Of a DNA stretch of 64,000 nt, positions 60,840 through 64,000 are shown in pieces. The DNA lies in contig JAJCYY010000013.1 of assembly GCA_029262735.1 (NCBI GenBank), positions 90,419-154,418 on the forward strand, written 5' to 3'. This stretch comes from Chloroflexota bacterium. GTDB taxonomy: Bacteria > Chloroflexota > Dehalococcoidia > Lucifugimonadales > Lucifugimonadaceae. The stretch's first letter is position 1. The number at the start of each line of letters is the position of its first letter. Made by a program: the position numbers and the translations under genes. A model generated the notes under the pieces. That model ran no database searches. It was not told the origin of the DNA and saw nothing but the letters and a program-made list of their open reading frames with translations.

Positions 60840-61785
60840 GGTTCTGTCAGAACTTAGGGCAGGTGCAAAATAACATCCTCTGAAACGAGTAGAGGAACTG
60901 CTGATGTCATGCCCGCGTTGCCGGTCCGAGTCCACAGTGAGGAGAAGGTACAGAACATCTCTGGGCTGTCGGATCTTCTATTGCCGGAACTGCAAACGCC
61001 GGTTCAACGAACGCACCAGCACGCCCTATAACCACCTTCAGTTTCCTGAAGACATCGTGTTGATGGCCGTACTTTGGCGACTCAGGTACAAGCTTGGTCT
61101 CCGCGACGTGGTAGAACTTCTCCTTCAACGTGGCTTCGAGATCAGCTATGAAACCATCCGTTCCTGGGAGTATCAATTTTCACCGTTGGTCAGCACGAAA
61201 CTCAGATCAAAGCGCCGCGGTAGAGTTGGCCGCACCTGGTACCTGGATGAGACTTATGTGAAGGTCGGCGGACGATGGTGCTATCTCTACAGGGCGATAG
61301 ATCGAGATGGAAACCTTCTTGATTCCATGCTCAGCGAACAACGGGATAAACATGCAGCAAGACGTTTCTTAAGACGACTGGTCGAGAGTGCAGAACAGAA
61401 GCCGTTACGCGTCACGACAGACAAGCATCCTGCATACACGAAGGCAAATCGTTGGATCATCGGCCGTAAGGCCCTCCATCGACACAATCAGTATCTGAAC
61501 AACCGAATCGAGCAGGATCATCGGCATTTCAAGCAGCGTTACTATCCGATGCTCGGGTTCAAACAGTTCGATTCGGCGAGTCGGTTCTGCACAGCGTTCG
61601 ACGAGTTACGGAACTATCTAAAAGTGAAAACCACAGGACAGGAGCAAGTATCAGCATCAGACAGACGACGGATCTTCAGCGACAAATGGAAGACTCTAAT
61701 GACGGAGTTGGCTGCATAACCGTGGCCTCCAGTCCCGGTTAGATTCGCCCGTAATTCAGCAGGTGCCCTTAGTTCTGACAGAACC
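60840..61785 (+). mobile_element. IS6-family insertion sequence
   Basis: The ends are 27-bp inverted repeats starting GGTTCTGTCAGAACT (60840-60866 and 61759-61785), perfect for the outer 15 bp, with three mismatches inside. The element is 946 bp and holds one DDE transposase. The 8-bp flanks (60832-60839 and 61786-61793) do not match, so no target duplication is left; a later deletion or a recombination between copies could explain this. Confidence 0.88.
60904..61719 (+). CDS. IS6-family DDE transposase
   Basis: The 271-residue transposase has an N-terminal zinc ribbon (MSCPRCRSES ... FYCRNCKRRF) and a HTH region (YETIRSWEYQF). The DDE catalytic domain has the first Asp in WYLDETYVKVGGRWCYLYRAIDRDG, the second in RVTTDKHPAY, and the Glu in NRIEQDHRHFKQRY. 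It looks intact and has AGGA upstream of the ATG. The zinc-ribbon extension is found in a subset of IS6 elements. Confidence 0.92.
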   Translation: MSCPRCRSESTVRRRYRTSLGCRIFYCRNCKRRFNERTSTPYNHLQFPEDIVLMAVLWRLRYKLGLRDVVELLLQRGFEISYETIRSWEYQFSPLVSTKLRSKRRGRVGRTWYLDETYVKVGGRWCYLYRAIDRDGNLLDSMLSEQRDKHAARRFLRRLVESAEQKPLRVTTDKHPAYTKANRWIIGRKALHRHNQYLNNRIEQDHRHFKQRYYPMLGFKQFDSASRFCTAFDELRNYLKVKTTGQEQVSASDRRRIFSDKWKTLMTELAA

Positions 61786-61902
61786 GGTGGTCTATTCCCA
61801 AGCTGGGAACATCTGTGATTTGCAATTCATCGGACGTCAAGTAAATCATATTTCTACTAACTGATGAGGGCAGGATTTTATTGGCATGGAACATTAGTTT
61901 GG

Positions 61903-64000
61903 CTACTTTGGTTTGAAAACTTGGATCCGATTATTGCCAAAATCGGCAACGAAGATCCTTCCGTCAGTGTCAACGACGAGCCCTGATGCGGACCTGAATT
62001 GACCGTCCTCTGACCCCCGTGCACCAAACGCGGTAATGAATTGACCGTCTGACGTAAATACTTGAATGCGATTGCCGCCTGCTTCAGGATGTGCCCCACA
62101 ACCCGATTCCTGCCCGCAGTCCACCACATAGACATTATTATCCGCGTCGATTGCCATCTGTCCGGGACGGAAAAGTTCTCCCGACCCTGTGCCCCGTACA
62201 CCCCATTCCAACAAAAAGACGCCGTACTGTGAAAATTTCTGGATACGGTGATTGCTCCGATCCGCAACATAGACGTTGTTTTCCGAGTCAATAGCAATCC
62301 CGGAAGGTGACATGAACTCACCTCTGCCGGACCCAATTTGACCCCATTCGTGAACGAAATTGAATGATTTGTCGAACACCTGTACTCGATGTCCGAACAA
62401 TTCCACAACGTAGACATAACCATTTGAATCAACCGCAACATCCCAAAGACCCCGGAACTGCCCCGGAGCCGTGCCGCGAACACCAAATTCTGTGGAAACT
62501 AGAATCCCATCCAGAGTTACCACGCAGATACAGGGTTCTTCGTTGCCCGCGACATAGAGGACGTCTTCTTGACCGATAACCATGCCAACCGGATTTAGCG
62601 TGATAGGAAAATCACCGACGAATTTCATATTCGAATCGAATTTTTGAATCGCGTGGTAGCTTCGGGCGGTCACATAGATATTGCCTACTTTGTCGATCAC
62701 AACGTCCATGGGTTCGTAAGACCATCGCAGACCAAGATCGTGCTGAAATCTGGTTGAGTATTCGAACTCGAGGTCAGGGATCGGCAGCCGATCTGTTCTC
62801 GGAGCTCTCGGATTTATCGGAGTTACCGTGACCCATTCGATTGTCACTTTGCCGGCAGCCATGGCCGGATCAATTCGCAAATCGGAATTTGGTAGCTGGG
62901 CGGGCAAGTAAACCGTGTACTCATGCCATTCGCCGTCTGCGATTACCTGGAATACCTGATATGAGTTTTGAGTGTGTATGTCTCCGTCATTATTGGAGTC
63001 GCTTTTCATACGAAACTCAACTTTGAGCGGCTGGCCAGCTGGCAAACTTTGAGGACTCACCAAGATTGGATCGAATCCGCTGCTCACAAGAGAAAGTCCC
63101 TCCGGCGTTGACTGAAGACCGGTAGTGTTCCCTCCTCCTCGCCATCCCCATAGGCTTTGCGTGAAGTCCCAATTAATTGCTGGTATCTCCACAATCCCCG
63201 ATCCAGTAAGTTGTCTCCCGTCCAGCGCGGCCGAGGCTCTGATCTCGTATGTGCCCCAAAGCTGATATGTCTCGGTTGTGTATTTGCCGTCCTCAGTTAC
63301 TGAACCATCTGTCGCATCCCACAGGAAAGCGACATCCGGAATCTGGTTCCCGTATCGATCCAAAGCGATTGCCGAAAACTGAATGTCGCCAGGCCGAACG
63401 AGGGCTGTCTCACGTTCAGGATTCACGTGAATGGCGACAGCCGCTCCAGGGTTAACAACAAGGTCGGCGACAACAGATATAGAGTTCGAATCTCGCACAA
63501 CGTCAGCTTGAACCCCACCGATGAAATTGCCGGATTGTGTTCCAGCGACGAAGTTGCCATCCCGATCAATATCGCCCAGGCTTTTGTAGACGGACCAAGC
63601 AGTTAGGGAATCGGATATCTCGTTCCCGAATCTATCTTCCGCAAAAATAGTGAATTGCTGCGATCCACCGATTTCTAGATTGGCCAACGCGGGGTTGATG
63701 GTGACGGTTTCCAGCGCGCCAGGCCGAACGTCTATATCGACTGAGTTAGAGATAATCCCGACTGACGCGGTCACCTTGTAGTGCCCGGAAACGGTTCCGG
63801 CCGTCAACGTTCCATCAACGCTAACTGAACCGGCATCAGATTCCAGCAAGGCACTTACTTCTATCTCATTATCAAAATCATCGAATCCGGTTACCTTGAA
63901 AGACCGACTTTCTTCGACGGCCAACGAGCCGTTCTCCGGCATGATCACCAGGGTGGCCAGTTCGCCCGGTTCGACAGTGACGATTTTGCTGACTGAGTCG
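61903..64000 (-). CDS. Large surface-type protein with Ig-like repeats and NHL beta-propeller, partial (5' end outside window)
   Basis: The minus-strand frame is open to the right edge, so the N-terminus is missing (at least 698 residues present). The visible N-terminal part has three or four bacterial Ig-like repeats of about 90 residues (VTVEPGELATLVIMPENG, ETVTINPALANLEIGGSQQFTIFAEDRFGNEI, VAIHVNPERETALVRPGDIQFSAIALDRYGNQI). Next is a jelly-roll-like segment (FTQSLWGWRGGGNTTGL), then five to six NHL repeats of about 45 residues (GIAIDSENNVYVADRSNHRIQKF and similar) forming a beta-propeller. It is more AT-rich than neighbouring housekeeping genes. Such proteins are usually exported and bind polymers or partners; the exact role is unknown. 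Confidence 0.82.
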   Translation of the reverse strand, partial: DSVSKIVTVEPGELATLVIMPENGSLAVEESRSFKVTGFDDFDNEIEVSALLESDAGSVSVDGTLTAGTVSGHYKVTASVGIISNSVDIDVRPGALETVTINPALANLEIGGSQQFTIFAEDRFGNEISDSLTAWSVYKSLGDIDRDGNFVAGTQSGNFIGGVQADVVRDSNSISVVADLVVNPGAAVAIHVNPERETALVRPGDIQFSAIALDRYGNQIPDVAFLWDATDGSVTEDGKYTTETYQLWGTYEIRASAALDGRQLTGSGIVEIPAINWDFTQSLWGWRGGGNTTGLQSTPEGLSLVSSGFDPILVSPQSLPAGQPLKVEFRMKSDSNNDGDIHTQNSYQVFQVIADGEWHEYTVYLPAQLPNSDLRIDPAMAAGKVTIEWVTVTPINPRAPRTDRLPIPDLEFEYSTRFQHDLGLRWSYEPMDVVIDKVGNIYVTARSYHAIQKFDSNMKFVGDFPITLNPVGMVIGQEDVLYVAGNEEPCICVVTLDGILVSTEFGVRGTAPGQFRGLWDVAVDSNGYVYVVELFGHRVQVFDKSFNFVHEWGQIGSGRGEFMSPSGIAIDSENNVYVADRSNHRIQKFSQYGVFLLEWGVRGTGSGELFRPGQMAIDADNNVYVVDCGQESGCGAHPEAGGNRIQVFTSDGQFITAFGARGSEDGQFRSASGLVVDTDGRIFVADFGNNRIQVFKPK

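Noticed and set aside
60832..61793. 8-bp target duplication around the IS6 element
   Set aside because: The flanks GTTGCGGC and GGTGGTCT differ.
1..64000. CRISPR array
   Set aside because: No regularly spaced short repeats with unique spacers were seen.
1..64000. Further in-frame TGA selenoproteins
   Set aside because: No other gene pair showed a frame that continues past TGA at a conserved Cys position, though I could not check every frame systematically.

Overview
The window looks like a stretch of bacterial chromosome of moderately high GC, densely coding and mostly housekeeping, with an accessory segment at each end. Encoded proteins such as the Gld-type ABC set with a DUF4340 partner, the MoxR/NorD-like pair, the K+-dependent H+-pyrophosphatase, the ceramidase-like protein and an IS6-family element recall the Chloroflexota (Dehalococcoidia or SAR202-like lineages). 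That assignment rests on remembered family resemblance, since there is no rRNA here; treat it as moderate to low confidence. A lipoprotein signal peptidase and a lipobox-bearing peroxiredoxin show that exported lipoproteins are made.

Layout. (1) 1-2.9 kb: a minus-strand mobile-element operon (tyrosine recombinase with a clear promoter, then five very small genes and a Pol beta-type nucleotidyltransferase running off the left edge). It lies downstream of the 3' end of an intact tRNA-Lys(CUU) at 3954-4029, next to a 5'-half tRNA-Lys remnant, as expected for an island integrated at a tRNA gene. (2) 4.4-11.4 kb: tautomerase, phosphoesterase, then thiL-tsaE-tsaB, ndk, rsfS, mnmA, rnhB, yraN (thiamine, t6A and s2U tRNA modification, nucleotides, ribosome silencing, RNase HII). 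(3) 11.5-19.7 kb: an SDR, a cyclase-family hydrolase, thiE, hppA, a selenocysteine-containing lipoprotein peroxiredoxin, and pncB/pncA for NAD salvage. (4) 19.8-28 kb, minus strand: MBL hydrolase, prepilin peptidase, ceramidase-like protein, mutS, a membrane protein and a cysteine desulfurase. (5) 28.2-34.2 kb: a four-gene Gld-like ABC-2 set and cinA. (6) 34.5-40.2 kb, minus strand: coaE, a MoxR/CbbQ-type AAA+ ATPase, a CoA-type Nudix hydrolase and a 1162-residue NorD-like VWA protein. (7) 40.4-50.3 kb: selA, an Smr protein, a LolD/FtsX-type exporter, rarA, a NatAB-type exporter and threonine aldolase. (8) 50.5-59.9 kb: lspA-rluD, gltX, rpsU, purQ, a DUF4389 protein, purL, a HAD phosphatase, an FmdB-like protein and dtd. 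(9) 60.1 kb to the right edge: tmRNA (ssrA), then an IS6-family element that cuts an ImmA/IrrE-type gene, then a large Ig-like/NHL-repeat protein running off the edge. ssrA is a common island site, so this is probably a second accessory region.

The strongest single observation is the peroxiredoxin at 17033-17620. One reading frame is interrupted by TGA exactly where the family has its catalytic Cys, giving a UxxC motif. A stem-loop follows about 22 nt after the TGA, and selA for selenocysteine synthesis lies 23 kb away. A second theme is translation initiation. Six genes (thiL, rsfS, mnmA, mutS, lspA, gltX) have a -10-like hexamer ending only 6-7 nt before the start codon, which predicts leaderless mRNAs, while others have good Shine-Dalgarno sequences.
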